A stretch of 64,000 bases of DNA, taken from positions 1,777,501 through 1,841,500 of the forward strand of contig CP123444.1 of the NCBI GenBank assembly GCA_029866965.1, written 5' to 3'. Under the pieces are notes generated by a model that was not told the DNA's origin, did no database searches, and worked only from the letters and a program-made list of their open reading frames with translations. Source of the DNA: Flavobacteriaceae bacterium YJPT1-3. Lineage in GTDB: Bacteria; Bacteroidota; Bacteroidia; Flavobacteriales; Flavobacteriaceae. The stretch's first letter is position 1. Each line of letters begins with the position of its first letter. Positions 1 through 8,666 of the stretch are shown in pieces. Position numbers and translations under genes: made by a program.

Positions 1-1
1 C

Positions 2-457
2 ATCATAGAAGAACTTACTGATCTGGTAGAAGAAGCAGTGCTGGAAGAGTTTGATCGCCTGACCGAACGTGGTGGGGTGCTTGGCGCTATGGAGACCATG
101 TATCAGCGCAGTAAGATCCAGGAGGAGAGTCTCTATTACGAAACCTTGAAACACAATGGAGAATTCCCAATCATTGGTGTAAACACCTTCCTGAGTAGTA
201 AAGGGTCACCTACAGTAACTCCTGGGGAGGTCATCCGTGCTACGGAAGAGGAGAAGGAAAATCAGATCAAAACCCTCAAATTGCTTCACGAAAGCAAATC
301 GGCTACTGCCCAACAGGTGCTTGAAGAAGTGCAACAAGTAGCAGTCAACAATGCAAATATCTTTGAGGCGCTTATGGAGGCGACCAAAAGCTGTTCACTG
401 GGTCAGATCACTAAGGCGCTTTTTGAAGTAGGAGGGCAGTACCGCAGGAATATGTAA
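2..457 (+). CDS. icmF: Fused isobutyryl-CoA mutase (IcmF), C-terminal fragment
   Basis: The frame is open from base 2, so the gene begins before the window and only the last 151 residues are visible. They match the end of the IcmF mutase subunit: the stretch [15 protein letters not shown], the strand [15 protein letters not shown] and the C-terminal GGQYRRNM. IcmF rearranges isobutyryl-CoA and n-butyryl-CoA with adenosylcobalamin and carries its own G-protein chaperone domain, which would lie upstream and cannot be checked here. Plain methylmalonyl-CoA mutase large subunits end in a B12-binding domain instead, which argues for IcmF. Two stop codons follow in quick succession. MeaB at 27.4 kb and an adenosyltransferase at 37.5 kb belong to the same cofactor system. 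Confidence 0.85.
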   Translation: MIEELTDLVEEAVLEEFDRLTERGGVLGAMETMYQRSKIQEESLYYETLKHNGEFPIIGVNTFLSSKGSPTVTPGEVIRATEEEKENQIKTLKLLHESKSATAQQVLEEVQQVAVNNANIFEALMEATKSCSLGQITKALFEVGGQYRRNM

Positions 458-471
458 TAAGTGGGGTTGAC

Positions 472-870
472 TTAGATCATCAACTTCCAGTTACGCTGTA
501 ATGATTTGAAACCTCTGATCTCTTGACGCAGCAGGTCAATAAAATCTCTCCCATTGCTTTCCACGCGTGCCAAACGGTCGCAAGTGCGTTGCAGGCTGCG
601 TGTAAGTCGTTCTACGCTCTGTACTTGTCTCAAGCGTTCTTCCTGAAAGGGGTAGGCTTCGGCCTTAAGGATCTCAGGCGCCAATGAATCTCCCTGCCGA
701 ATGATGTCTCCGGTGAAATAAAGGGATTCATCTTCCCGACCATCGGCTCGAAGCGGAGTGAGTTCATACTGCAAATAATCTGAAATCAGTCGGGATAGCC
801 TCTTGATATCAAGGGCCTTGCTATAGATAGCCTGGTATTTTGCTGAACTGGAAAACTCCAACGGTTGCAT
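472..870 (-). CDS. Conserved hypothetical protein, 132 aa
   Basis: I do not recognise this protein. It has no signal peptide or membrane segment. The C-terminal half (from about residue 75) is rich in Arg, Leu and Glu with helix-like spacing (RLRQVQSVERLTRSLQRT), suggesting a helical or short coiled-coil domain. It is convergent with the mutase gene, whose stop lies 14 bases away, and divergent from the Lrp-type regulator 124 bases away. It could be a target of that regulator, but this is inference from position only. Confidence 0.6.
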   Translation of the reverse strand: MQPLEFSSSAKYQAIYSKALDIKRLSRLISDYLQYELTPLRADGREDESLYFTGDIIRQGDSLAPEILKAEAYPFQEERLRQVQSVERLTRSLQRTCDRLARVESNGRDFIDLLRQEIRGFKSLQRNWKLMI

Positions 871-977
871 GGGACTTTATTTTACTGCTCACTCAAAATT
901 AGCAGGAATTCAAAGAAGTTATATTTCGATAATAAGGTATATATTAGATTTTTATTTAGATACTAATGTATTTTTAA

Positions 978-990
978 TCTAAACTTTAGA
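978..990. promoter_or_regulatory. Palindrome upstream of the Lrp gene, possible operator
   Basis: TCTAAA-C-TTTAGA is a perfect 6-1-6 palindrome ending four bases before the ATG of the Lrp/AsnC-type gene. Another TTTAGA half-site lies at 955-960, exactly 30 bp upstream (about three helical turns), and ATTAGA at 943-948. Lrp-family regulators commonly repress their own genes, so an autoregulatory site is a fair inference. The match to any published Lrp consensus was not tested. Confidence 0.4.
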
Positions 991-994
991 ATGT

Positions 995-1426
995 ATGGAT
1001 TCTTTAAACTGGAAGATTTTAGCCCTTCTGCAGCAAAACGCGCGCATATCTAATGCCAGTATCGCCCGAACTGTGGGTATCAGTCCGCCAGCAGTTGCCG
1101 AGCGCATTAAGAAAATGGAAGATCAGGGTGTTATTATCGGATACCGTACCGCGGTTTCGCCGGCGGCAGCGGGTTATCAACTGACCGCCATAATTACCCT
1201 GAGAGCCTTTATGGGGAAACTAAAACCCTTTTTGGAAAAGGTAAAAACTCTGGAAGAGGTCACCAACTGTTACCGCATTACCGGTAATGAGAACATTGTC
1301 ATGGAGGTCGTGCTTAAAAATCAGAAACATTTGGAATCCTTTATTGATCAGGTCATTACCTACGGGGAGTCAAAAACCCAGATCGTACTTTCTCACGTGG
1401 TCGATAGTCGTCCCTTAAAGAAGTAA
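995..1426 (+). CDS. Lrp/AsnC family transcriptional regulator
   Basis: At 143 aa this has the usual size of the family. Residues 1-60 form the winged helix-turn-helix (LNWKILALLQQNARIS, then VGISPPAVAERIKKMEDQG). Residues 65-140 form the RAM domain that binds amino acids or related ligands and builds octamers (CYRITGNENIVMEVVL). It probably senses amino-acid status, but the ligand cannot be told from the sequence. The ATG at 995 is preferred over the out-of-frame ATG at 991. It is transcribed away from the 132-aa hypothetical gene, and a palindrome just before the start suggests autoregulation. Confidence 0.9.
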   Translation: MDSLNWKILALLQQNARISNASIARTVGISPPAVAERIKKMEDQGVIIGYRTAVSPAAAGYQLTAIITLRAFMGKLKPFLEKVKTLEEVTNCYRITGNENIVMEVVLKNQKHLESFIDQVITYGESKTQIVLSHVVDSRPLKK

Positions 1427-1443
1427 AGTTTGACCCTGTTTTA

Positions 1444-3003
1444 TCAATTGCCCGGTTGAATGATCTCGAAGTTTTCTTTTTCCTTAGCCTCGCTCACCAT
1501 TTGCTTCACCTCTTTCAATAGGGCCTTGGCATCATAAATGACGCCATCTTTAATGGTGTAATCAACGCCACCCACACGAACCACCTCATTATCCGCTGTC
1601 AATTTTATGGCTCCTGTTCCGTAAAGTACTTTGAAGTTTTGAAGTGGATTTTCCCCTACTACGACAAAATCGGCCTGCTTCCCAATAGCGATCGATCCAA
1701 GTTGATCTTCCATGCCAAGCGCTTCGGCACCGTTTAAGGTGGCTGCACGAATGACTTCTAAAGGATGAAATCCGGCCTCCCGCAACAATTCCAGTTCGCG
1801 GATATAAGCAAAGCCGTACAATTGGAAGATAAAACCACTATCAGAGCCTGTGGTCACCCGGCCCCCATGATTTTTATAATCGTTGATGAATTGCATCCAC
1901 AAGGAAAAATTCTCTTTCCAGGCTACTTCTTCTTCAGTACCCCAAAAGTGCCAATAGGATCCATGAGAAATTTTGCTTGGCTGGTAAAACCGCCATAAGG
2001 AAGGCAGGGTGTATTCTTCGTGCCATTCGGCTCTTCGGGCACGCATCAGGTCTCTGCTGGCTTCATAGATATTGAAGGTGGGATCTAAAGTGAAGTCTAA
2101 AGCGATCAATCGATCTCGTACCGCATTCCAGTGCTCAGAGCCCGGCTGGGCAGCCTGCGCCCAGAGTTTCCCGGCTTCACCAAACCGATCCTGCTCATTT
2201 TGATAGTTGTAGTCTAAAGGATAGTGCTGGACGGTTTTATCTTCAAAAAGCGCTTCCGGCAAACCGTACCAATGTTCCATTGAGGTCAACCCCGCTTCTG
2301 CTGAATGGAGTACATTCCATCGGGCCACGCTCAATTGTGCATGATGCATGGCACTTCCCTTACCAAGGCGTTTGTTCTCGGCCAGGGCGGCTTTCATGAT
2401 GTGAGGTTCGGCTCCAAAAAATTTAATTCCGTCTGCGCCTTGCGCTGCATTGTCCTGTACCCAGGCTCTGGCTTGAGCTACAGTACTGATGGGTTTAGAA
2501 CTGCCCTGTCCAAAGCGCGTATAGGTTAGGAGTCGAGGACCAACGATTTCCTGATTCGCGATTTTCTTTTTCAGATCTAAGGTCCAGTCGAGGCCACGTC
2601 CGCCCACCTCACGTACCGTAGTTACGCCATGGCCCATCCATAGTTTAAAAACATAGTCATAATCTGCACCCTGAGCTTCGCCCCCAATGTGGCCGTGCAT
2701 GTCGATGAAACCGGGCAGAACGTATCTATTCTCGGCCTGCAGTTCGCGTCCGCCGGGCTTTAGGGTGGGACGCTTTTTGGGGTCAATGGCTACACCCGGG
2801 TAGCCCACGACCTGAATGTCGACAATTTTGTCTCCCTCAACAACGATATCCACCGGTCCGATCGGAGGGGCACCATCGCCATTGATCACGGTAGCCCCAC
2901 GAATAATCAATTGAGAGTAGGGGCCTTCGCCCACTTTTTGAGCCCATAGGCTGGTAAGCAGTAAAAGCGAGCCCAAGAGCAGTAGTGTGGATTTTATTTT
3001 CAT
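1444..3003 (-). CDS. Secreted amidohydrolase family protein
   Basis: This 519-aa metal-dependent hydrolase has an N-terminal signal peptide (about residues 1-21, ending SLWAQ). Amidohydrolase landmarks appear in order: the HGH metal pair at 103-105 in GFIDMHGHIGG, the Lys of GIKFFG that is usually the carboxylated ligand, His residues in HSAEAG and MEHWYG, the Asp of TTGSDSGF, and the C-terminal LGSIAIGKQADFVV strand typical of imidazolonepropionase-like members. The substrate is unknown; related secreted enzymes cleave cyclic amides or dipeptides. Its ATG overlaps the stop of the M14 peptidase gene by four bases, so the two are translationally coupled and probably act together on peptides outside the cytoplasm. 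Confidence 0.85.
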   Translation of the reverse strand: MKIKSTLLLLGSLLLLTSLWAQKVGEGPYSQLIIRGATVINGDGAPPIGPVDIVVEGDKIVDIQVVGYPGVAIDPKKRPTLKPGGRELQAENRYVLPGFIDMHGHIGGEAQGADYDYVFKLWMGHGVTTVREVGGRGLDWTLDLKKKIANQEIVGPRLLTYTRFGQGSSKPISTVAQARAWVQDNAAQGADGIKFFGAEPHIMKAALAENKRLGKGSAMHHAQLSVARWNVLHSAEAGLTSMEHWYGLPEALFEDKTVQHYPLDYNYQNEQDRFGEAGKLWAQAAQPGSEHWNAVRDRLIALDFTLDPTFNIYEASRDLMRARRAEWHEEYTLPSLWRFYQPSKISHGSYWHFWGTEEEVAWKENFSLWMQFINDYKNHGGRVTTGSDSGFIFQLYGFAYIRELELLREAGFHPLEVIRAATLNGAEALGMEDQLGSIAIGKQADFVVVGENPLQNFKVLYGTGAIKLTADNEVVRVGGVDYTIKDGVIYDAKALLKEVKQMVSEAKEKENFEIIQPGN

Positions 3004-5534
3004 GGTGTGTCGATAAGTTGGCCTAAAAATAGGGCGTTTAAAAATAGGCGATTGGTGCCATACCAGCTGCCTCTGAAATTGGGATTGTCGGCCAGGAGCA
3101 CAATGCGACCTCGACCCAGTCCGCTAACGACTACGGAAGCCGATGGTTTTAATAATTCTTCCAGATTTTCCTCTGCGATAAACCCATCAATGTGCGGGTT
3201 TTCGGTGTACTTAGCGACGGTATTATAGGCGCTCTTACTGGGTTTGATAAAGACTTCATTATTCTTATAAACCGGAATCCTATTCTGGGTATAGCCAAAG
3301 GCCATGGGATGGGTCAGATCTAAATCTACTTCAAAAATAGCACCGCCAACTTCCATTTTCCCGCGATTAGCCGAAGCATCCACATAGGGCTTACGACTTG
3401 TCTGGGTACTATCTTCTTCCTTGGTCGTCAATTCTTCGCGAGCTAAACCGGCTTGTATTGCCCATCGCGCAGCCCCAGCCGAGGCAATCAGAGTATTGCC
3501 CTGAGAGACCCAATTTTTAATGGTTTCCACTTGTTTATCATCCAGATCACTATAATTCCCACTGACCATGACCAGGGTATTGTAATCGGTCCAATCGATC
3601 CTATTGAAGTTATCCATAAGGACTTTGGTAATAGGCATTTCCACCCGGGTATCCAAAAGATGCCACACTTCTCCGGCCTCGTAAGAATTGATGCCATTCC
3701 CGATAAGCATTAAGGGCTTGGGTGCCTCCAGGGCCTGAAGATTACGACTTCCAAGATCAATTCCTTTGCTGCTGAATCCGGTATTTACTCCTACGATAGG
3801 CACCGCAAAGCGTTCCTGTGCTTCTTGAAGCAGTTCATAGATTTTATCAGGTGACAGCTTTTGCTTACTGACGGGAAGCAAGAGCGTACCGTAGTCAAAG
3901 TCCTGAGTCCCCCTATTTGTGGCGATGGTAAACGGTTTAAAGGCGCTGGCCAGTGTCAAACCGTTGCGCTGTAAATAGGCCAAGGCCGCCGACGCGTTGT
4001 AATCATTCCAATCGATCAAATACGCATAAGAGGATTGCTGTACCGCTGGAGGATTAACAGTAGTATCCAGAGAGGTCACCTCTTCGCCCAAACCAGGCAC
4101 TCGGTACAAGCCCTGATAGGGCATATTGTAGAAGTTGGCCACGCTCCAGGCACTGGCGTCGTAGTAGACACTGTCCCGGTATTGGTCATAGGTTTCAAAT
4201 ACGGTCTGCACCATGCGCTTTTGCGGCTGGGCTAAAGGCACCACGTATTTTCCGTTCTCCTGTTTATAGGTTTTGATCTTGTGGATCAATAACTTATCTA
4301 AAAAGGCTTTAGTGCGGTTAAGGTCGTTGGGATCTCCAAACTCATAAGCTACCGCCCCGTTGCGTGCGTTTTTATTCGCTTTCGCGGAAGCTACCGCCGA
4401 CTTAAAAAACTGCTGCTGATATTCGCGCAGGCGAGCCTTATTTTCAACCGCGGCTTGCAGGGTAGCCAAACTATTAACGTATTGATTGCGAATGGTGAAT
4501 GGAAAGCTGATGGTGCCGTAATCGGTGTTTTGCAGGTGTCCTCGAGAACTGGCTTGCTCAAAAAGTAAAGCCAGGGCTCCTTGCAGGTCGGGATAGGACG
4601 ATCCGTAACCCGGGTAGGTGCCGTCAAAGGCCTCTTTAGTGAAATAAAAAGAGCCAATTTCATTCAAGGCTTTTTCAAAATAGGGGGCGAAGGTATCATT
4701 GAGCTCTTCGTAATTTTCCTTCGGCATGATCGGATCTAAAGAGCCTATTGGCTTCATAGGCTCAAAGAAATAAGTGCTATTGGTTCCCATTTCGTGAAAG
4801 TCGGTCACCACATTAGGATACCATTCGTGATACCACTTCAGTTTAGCTCTGCTCTCCGGATTGATGGCCAGCAACCAATCGCGATTCAAGTCAAACCAGT
4901 AATGATTGGTTCGCCCGCGAGGCCACATTTCGGTGTGTTCTGCATCGATGTTGTCAGCCACCAAAGGATCTCCCTGGAACGAATTTACCCATTGCGTATG
5001 TCGATCACGTCCATCCGGATTGATTGTCGGGTCAATAAAAACGACGGCCTTTTTTAAATAATTCTGAATTTCCTGATTTTGAGACGCGACTAAGGTATAG
5101 GCGGTGAGCACTGCTGCTTCGCTACTGGAGGGTTCATTGCCATGAACATTGTAGGCTAACTGTACAAAAACAGGCACCTCATTGTAGTTGGTCGCCTTTA
5201 CGTCCGTATCTACAAAAGCCAAATGTTGCTCTTTCAAGGTGTTGAGGTTATTGATGTTCTGGGGATCACTGACGGTTAAAATAACCAGCTTTCTGCGTTC
5301 GTGAGTGTATCCATAAACGGTGAGCGTAGCTCGTGGTGATTCTTCCGCCAAAAGTTCCAAATAACTCACGATCAGATCATGACGGGTATGCTGTTGGCCT
5401 ATTTCCCGACCTAAGAATTCTTCCGGACTGGTTATAGAGGGGTCGAAAGGTTCATAAGAGCCATAAAAATAATCCTGGGCAGCAGCCGAAATAAACAGGA
5501 GAAGGGTGGTAAGTAAGCAATGAAAACGTCTCAT
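3000..5534 (-). CDS. Secreted M14 family zinc carboxypeptidase
   Basis: This 844-aa protein begins with a signal peptide (LLTTLLLFISAAAQ, to about residue 20). The M14 catalytic set is present: HGNE with zinc ligands H131 and E134, NPDGRDR near 172, DLNRDW with N217 and R218, the third ligand H247 in TDFHE, and the general base E326 in LALLFEQASSRG. The catalytic domain covers roughly residues 50-380. The last 450 residues look like an added domain with a glutamine-amidotransferase-like layout (LMLIGNGINSYEAGEVWHLL), common in large Bacteroidota M14 proteins. It should trim peptides in the periplasm or outside the cell. It is the first gene of a two-gene operon with the amidohydrolase. Confidence 0.88.
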   Translation of the reverse strand: MRRFHCLLTTLLLFISAAAQDYFYGSYEPFDPSITSPEEFLGREIGQQHTRHDLIVSYLELLAEESPRATLTVYGYTHERRKLVILTVSDPQNINNLNTLKEQHLAFVDTDVKATNYNEVPVFVQLAYNVHGNEPSSSEAAVLTAYTLVASQNQEIQNYLKKAVVFIDPTINPDGRDRHTQWVNSFQGDPLVADNIDAEHTEMWPRGRTNHYWFDLNRDWLLAINPESRAKLKWYHEWYPNVVTDFHEMGTNSTYFFEPMKPIGSLDPIMPKENYEELNDTFAPYFEKALNEIGSFYFTKEAFDGTYPGYGSSYPDLQGALALLFEQASSRGHLQNTDYGTISFPFTIRNQYVNSLATLQAAVENKARLREYQQQFFKSAVASAKANKNARNGAVAYEFGDPNDLNRTKAFLDKLLIHKIKTYKQENGKYVVPLAQPQKRMVQTVFETYDQYRDSVYYDASAWSVANFYNMPYQGLYRVPGLGEEVTSLDTTVNPPAVQQSSYAYLIDWNDYNASAALAYLQRNGLTLASAFKPFTIATNRGTQDFDYGTLLLPVSKQKLSPDKIYELLQEAQERFAVPIVGVNTGFSSKGIDLGSRNLQALEAPKPLMLIGNGINSYEAGEVWHLLDTRVEMPITKVLMDNFNRIDWTDYNTLVMVSGNYSDLDDKQVETIKNWVSQGNTLIASAGAARWAIQAGLAREELTTKEEDSTQTSRKPYVDASANRGKMEVGGAIFEVDLDLTHPMAFGYTQNRIPVYKNNEVFIKPSKSAYNTVAKYTENPHIDGFIAEENLEELLKPSASVVVSGLGRGRIVLLADNPNFRGSWYGTNRLFLNALFLGQLIDTP
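4378..4391. repeat. GCTTTCGCGAAAGC-type palindrome, one mismatch
   Basis: The sequence GCTTTCGCGGAAGC differs at one base from the palindrome repeated across the window. It lies inside the M14 peptidase gene. Confidence 0.5.
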
Positions 5535-5750
5535 CCAGAATGGGTTTTAATTTTAAGAAGCCTAAGTTAAACAAGCGGGAACGGATATGGAAAAAAATAC
5601 CTGCATATATTCATGCATAGGGACAGAACGCCTTTTTAACACTTATTAACCTCAGGCCGTCAATTCGTTAAATCAAGCTCAATTAGGATTATGTTAATAA
5701 AGCCGAAGGTCAGTGTCAAGTATTTTTAATTCAAACAAAAACAACGAATC

Positions 5751-5957
5751 ATGAAAAATTGGAGTATATATTTATTGGTATTGACCTTAATATCTGCTGT
5801 TATAGGTTTTGGGGGATTTCGTTTTCCAGGCATTGAAATAGCCCGGGTAGGTACGGTGATCTTTGCCGACTTATTCATAGTATCTTTATTGGCCAAGCTA
5901 CTTTTCGATAATCGCGTTAAAGAGCAAAAGCCGGTCATGGTGAAGCAAAAAGTATAA
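5751..5957 (+). CDS. DUF1328-like small membrane protein, 68 aa
   Basis: Two hydrophobic segments (about residues 5-22 and 32-50) and the signature SAVIGFGGF, followed by a small-residue turn and a second helix LFIVSLLAKLLF, resemble the short DUF1328/YtjA membrane proteins. The function of that family is not established; some members are stress induced. A positively charged tail (KEQKPVMVKQKV) follows. The gene stands alone, 216 bases from the divergent M14 operon, and a strong terminator follows directly. Confidence 0.72.
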   Translation: MKNWSIYLLVLTLISAVIGFGGFRFPGIEIARVGTVIFADLFIVSLLAKLLFDNRVKEQKPVMVKQKV

Positions 5958-5977
5958 TCAATTAACTAATAATAGAT

Positions 5978-6003
5978 AAGCCCCCGGTCGGGGGCTTTTT
6001 TTA
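5978..6003 (+). terminator. Rho-independent terminator after the DUF1328-like gene
   Basis: Inverted repeat AAGCCCCCG-gt-CGGGGGCTT followed by a run of seven T. The stem has nine pairs, six of them G-C. Confidence 0.9.
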
Positions 6004-6053
6004 TAGCATGATATTTGATGAAGTACTTGTAATATTTCGTAATTTCCATCAGT

Positions 6054-7442
6054 ATGCATCAGAAAAAATACCTCGCTCTTCTTTTTTTATCGCTCTTGAC
6101 AGAAGTCTTATTTGCGCAGACCTTAGCCAAAGGAGTGGTTACCGATCGAATAGCGGTCAATGATTCTCTTCAGGAAACCTATGCGGTCTATCTTCCGGAA
6201 GATTTTAACATGAGTCAGCAGTATCCTGCACTTTTTGTTTTTGACCCTCAAGGACAAGGTCAGGCAGCGGCACGCCTGTTGAAACCCGTGGCAGCTTCGT
6301 TTGGTGCGTTGGTGATTGCTTCCAACACTGCAATTCCTGATTCTTTGAATACGGCCCTGGAAATGGGAAGAAGAGTGCTGCAAGATGCGTATAATCGTTT
6401 TCCAGTTGACCAAAATCAGATTTTTACGATAGGACTCAATACGGGCGGTGGATTAGCCTCGGCACTTGCTTCCTACGTACCTGAAGTGCGAGGACTACTA
6501 GCGATCAACGAAGTATTGCTCAATGAGGATGCCTTGCGAAATTTAAGGCAGAAAGAGGTGGTGCTCTACGCTGGCGATGAAGTTGTGGCTTTTTATGACC
6601 TGGAGAACTTGCGTAAATTTTTCAAGCGTTTTGGGATTGATAATTCCCTTTATATGTACGATGGAGGGCAAAATTGGCCTTCTTCTGAAATGCTTTCCAT
6701 TGGAGCTACCCATCTACTGCTCAATAAAGACAGTCTGGACCAGCGCCAAATTCAACAATATTACCGCAGTGACCTCGACGCTGCCGATCAGCAAGTCAGA
6801 AAACAACACTATTTGGTAGCTGAGCGGGTTTTCGACAATTTAAAAGACAAGTACGACGGCCTTACCGATATCAGTGAGCTGAAAGAAGCCCAGCGGACAT
6901 TAAAAAGGTATCGGGCCTTTCGGAAAGCTCGCAATGCGTATCGTAACTTGGAAGAGGAAGAAGATTTTCTTCGCGAAGATTTTATCTACTACCACAACAA
7001 TGACGTAGCCCAGGCCGAGTTTGAGAATTTGGGCTGGTGGAACGTGCAAATGGCAGAACTTGATCGAAAGATCAGTGAGAGCAAGAAGCCCCAAGAGGTC
7101 AAGTCGGCTAAACGCTTAAAAAGTACCCTTGAACGACTCAATAAGTTCACGCTAATTCAATTAAAAAAGGAACCAAACACCCTGCATCGACAACTCTTCG
7201 TCAATATTTTACGCACCTTGGTTGATCCTAAGGATTACGAAGGTTTTTTGGGGGTGATCTCGCTGACCTCCCGCTTGCAGGATTACGGCAGTGCACTATT
7301 CTATACCGAGGAATTACTCAAGAATGGCTTTACTGATTACGAAGCGCTGTATGCCTTAGAAGGCACTTCTGCACTCGAACTGACCAAAGACTACAATACA
7401 CTCATCAAGCGGTATTTAGGTAAATCTAAATATTTTGATTAA
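6054..7442 (+). CDS. Secreted alpha/beta-hydrolase-like protein lacking the nucleophile serine
   Basis: This 462-aa protein has a signal peptide (cleavage near LFAQ, residues 19-22). Residues 35-230 follow an esterase/dienelactone-hydrolase pattern: LPEDFN, YPALFVFDPQGQG and a nucleophile-elbow region. At the elbow the expected G-x-S-x-G reads GLNTG (residues 127-131), so Asn129 replaces the serine and ordinary serine-hydrolase chemistry is unlikely. The C-terminal half (from about 240) is helical and charged, perhaps TPR-like, with no motif I can name. It may be a binding or scaffold protein derived from a hydrolase. It is convergent with the DJ-1-like gene and overlaps it by four bases at the stops. 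Confidence 0.65.
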   Translation: MHQKKYLALLFLSLLTEVLFAQTLAKGVVTDRIAVNDSLQETYAVYLPEDFNMSQQYPALFVFDPQGQGQAAARLLKPVAASFGALVIASNTAIPDSLNTALEMGRRVLQDAYNRFPVDQNQIFTIGLNTGGGLASALASYVPEVRGLLAINEVLLNEDALRNLRQKEVVLYAGDEVVAFYDLENLRKFFKRFGIDNSLYMYDGGQNWPSSEMLSIGATHLLLNKDSLDQRQIQQYYRSDLDAADQQVRKQHYLVAERVFDNLKDKYDGLTDISELKEAQRTLKRYRAFRKARNAYRNLEEEEDFLREDFIYYHNNDVAQAEFENLGWWNVQMAELDRKISESKKPQEVKSAKRLKSTLERLNKFTLIQLKKEPNTLHRQLFVNILRTLVDPKDYEGFLGVISLTSRLQDYGSALFYTEELLKNGFTDYEALYALEGTSALELTKDYNTLIKRYLGKSKYFD

Positions 7443-8236
7443 TCGGCTACGATGAGATGAGGCACCGCCTTTAAATCCCAATCGATCACTAAACCAGAAC
7501 TCAAAGATCGGGCGATAGAATCACCATACAGGATTTCGGTCAAATAGAGGGCGGCTTCAAAACTTTTAGCCCCACCGGCAGAGGTAATGTATTTTCCATC
7601 ATGTACAAAAAGTACATCTTTCCGTATATCGAGTTCGGGAAATCGAGCCCGCATGGTGTTAATATCGGCGGGAAAGGTGGTGCAAACATGATCATCGAGA
7701 AGCCCTGCAGCCGCTAATACAAAAGCTCCATCACAATGTGAGGTCACAAACGTGGCCTGCTTATCCACTTTTCGTACGAAATCCAAAAGTATTTCGTCTT
7801 CGAGATCCGAATCCAGGTGATGCTCTGCGCTGGGTACCACCAGGATGTCAATGGTAGGCAGGCTATCAGTTGTATAGTCAAAGTCGGGTAAGAGGCGTAA
7901 GCCTTCAAAGGTAGTTATGGGTGATTTTGTATTGGCCACCGTAAACACGTTCATGGCTTTAATGCTTTCGCGAAATTGGGTATGCTGAAAAATATCGTAG
8001 GGCGCGGTCAATTCGGTATTATAGGTCCCATCCATGATCAGAAAGGCGACATTGTAGCGGTCTGCAGCTAAGGACGGAACAGGATTAACTCGCTTAGCTG
8101 TTACAGTGGTTCGCTCTGCAATGGAATCAGTCTTTGCTGTATCTGTACAGGACTGAAATAGAAGTACAAGTCCGCATACCAATCCAAGGGACCATCGTAA
8201 ACGCCTAAGCAATAAATTAAATTTCATAACAATCAC
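7439..8236 (-). CDS. DJ-1/PfpI family lipoprotein
   Basis: This 265-aa protein begins with a lipoprotein signal (LVLLFQSC, Cys30 as lipidation site). Residues 60-240 form a DJ-1/PfpI domain: FLIMDGTYNTELTAPYD at the start, strand DILVVPSAEHH, and the elbow VTSHCDGAFVLA with Cys168 as the reactive nucleophile. Most family members are cytoplasmic or AraC-type regulator parts; here a membrane-anchored periplasmic form is predicted. Its chemistry (chaperone, glyoxalase or amidase-like) cannot be assigned. The start has two nearby Met codons (MIVMKF) and either could be used. The fluoride channel gene lies ten bases upstream in the same direction. Confidence 0.8.
   Translation of the reverse strand: MIVMKFNLLLRRLRWSLGLVCGLVLLFQSCTDTAKTDSIAERTTVTAKRVNPVPSLAADRYNVAFLIMDGTYNTELTAPYDIFQHTQFRESIKAMNVFTVANTKSPITTFEGLRLLPDFDYTTDSLPTIDILVVPSAEHHLDSDLEDEILLDFVRKVDKQATFVTSHCDGAFVLAAAGLLDDHVCTTFPADINTMRARFPELDIRKDVLFVHDGKYITSAGGAKSFEAALYLTEILYGDSIARSLSSGLVIDWDLKAVPHLIVAD
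7964..7977. repeat. GCTTTCGCGAAAGC-type palindrome, two mismatches
   Basis: GCTTTCGCGAAATT matches the first 12 of 14 bases of the repeated palindrome. It lies inside the DJ-1-like gene. Confidence 0.45.
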
Positions 8237-8245
8237 TATGATTAT

Positions 8246-8617
8246 TTAAAACCAGCGGCTAAGAGCGATGCCCAGATATACGGCTGCGAGCCCCAAAATT
8301 AAACTCCCGGCCGTATACAGAAAGAACGTTAGTAATTGTCCTTCTTTCAACAATACCTGATTTTCATAGGCAAAAGACGAGAAGGTGGTAAATCCTCCGC
8401 AAAAACCAACGCCAAGGAATAAGATCCAAAAGGCATTATGAGTCTGTTGCTTGAGTATCCAACCCATGAGTACACCAATAATTAAACTACCGAGGATATT
8501 GACCAAAAATGTGCCCCAGGGCAGTAGATTCTTTTCGTGATTCAAAAAAAAGCTTACCAGATATCGCGCCAGGCTTCCAAATCCACCTCCCAGAAAAACA
8601 AATAATGCGGCTTTCAT
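8246..8617 (-). CDS. crcB: Fluoride channel CrcB/Fluc
   Basis: At 123 aa with four membrane helices this is a single-domain Fluc channel, which works as a dual-topology dimer to export fluoride. Family signatures are clear: GGGFGSLARYL at the start (Arg after helix 1), GTFLVNILGSLIIG with the pore Asn, and GFCGGFTTFSSFAYE carrying the Thr-Phe-Ser track and the Phe residues that line the fluoride path. It lies between the DJ-1-like lipoprotein and the SRPBCC gene on the same strand. No fluoride riboswitch was seen in the 49 bases between it and the upstream gene. Confidence 0.95.
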   Translation of the reverse strand: MKAALFVFLGGGFGSLARYLVSFFLNHEKNLLPWGTFLVNILGSLIIGVLMGWILKQQTHNAFWILFLGVGFCGGFTTFSSFAYENQVLLKEGQLLTFFLYTAGSLILGLAAVYLGIALSRWF

Positions 8618-8666
8618 TGATGCCTGATTAAAACCTTGATAGACGTTATGGGTACTTCAGTGATTC

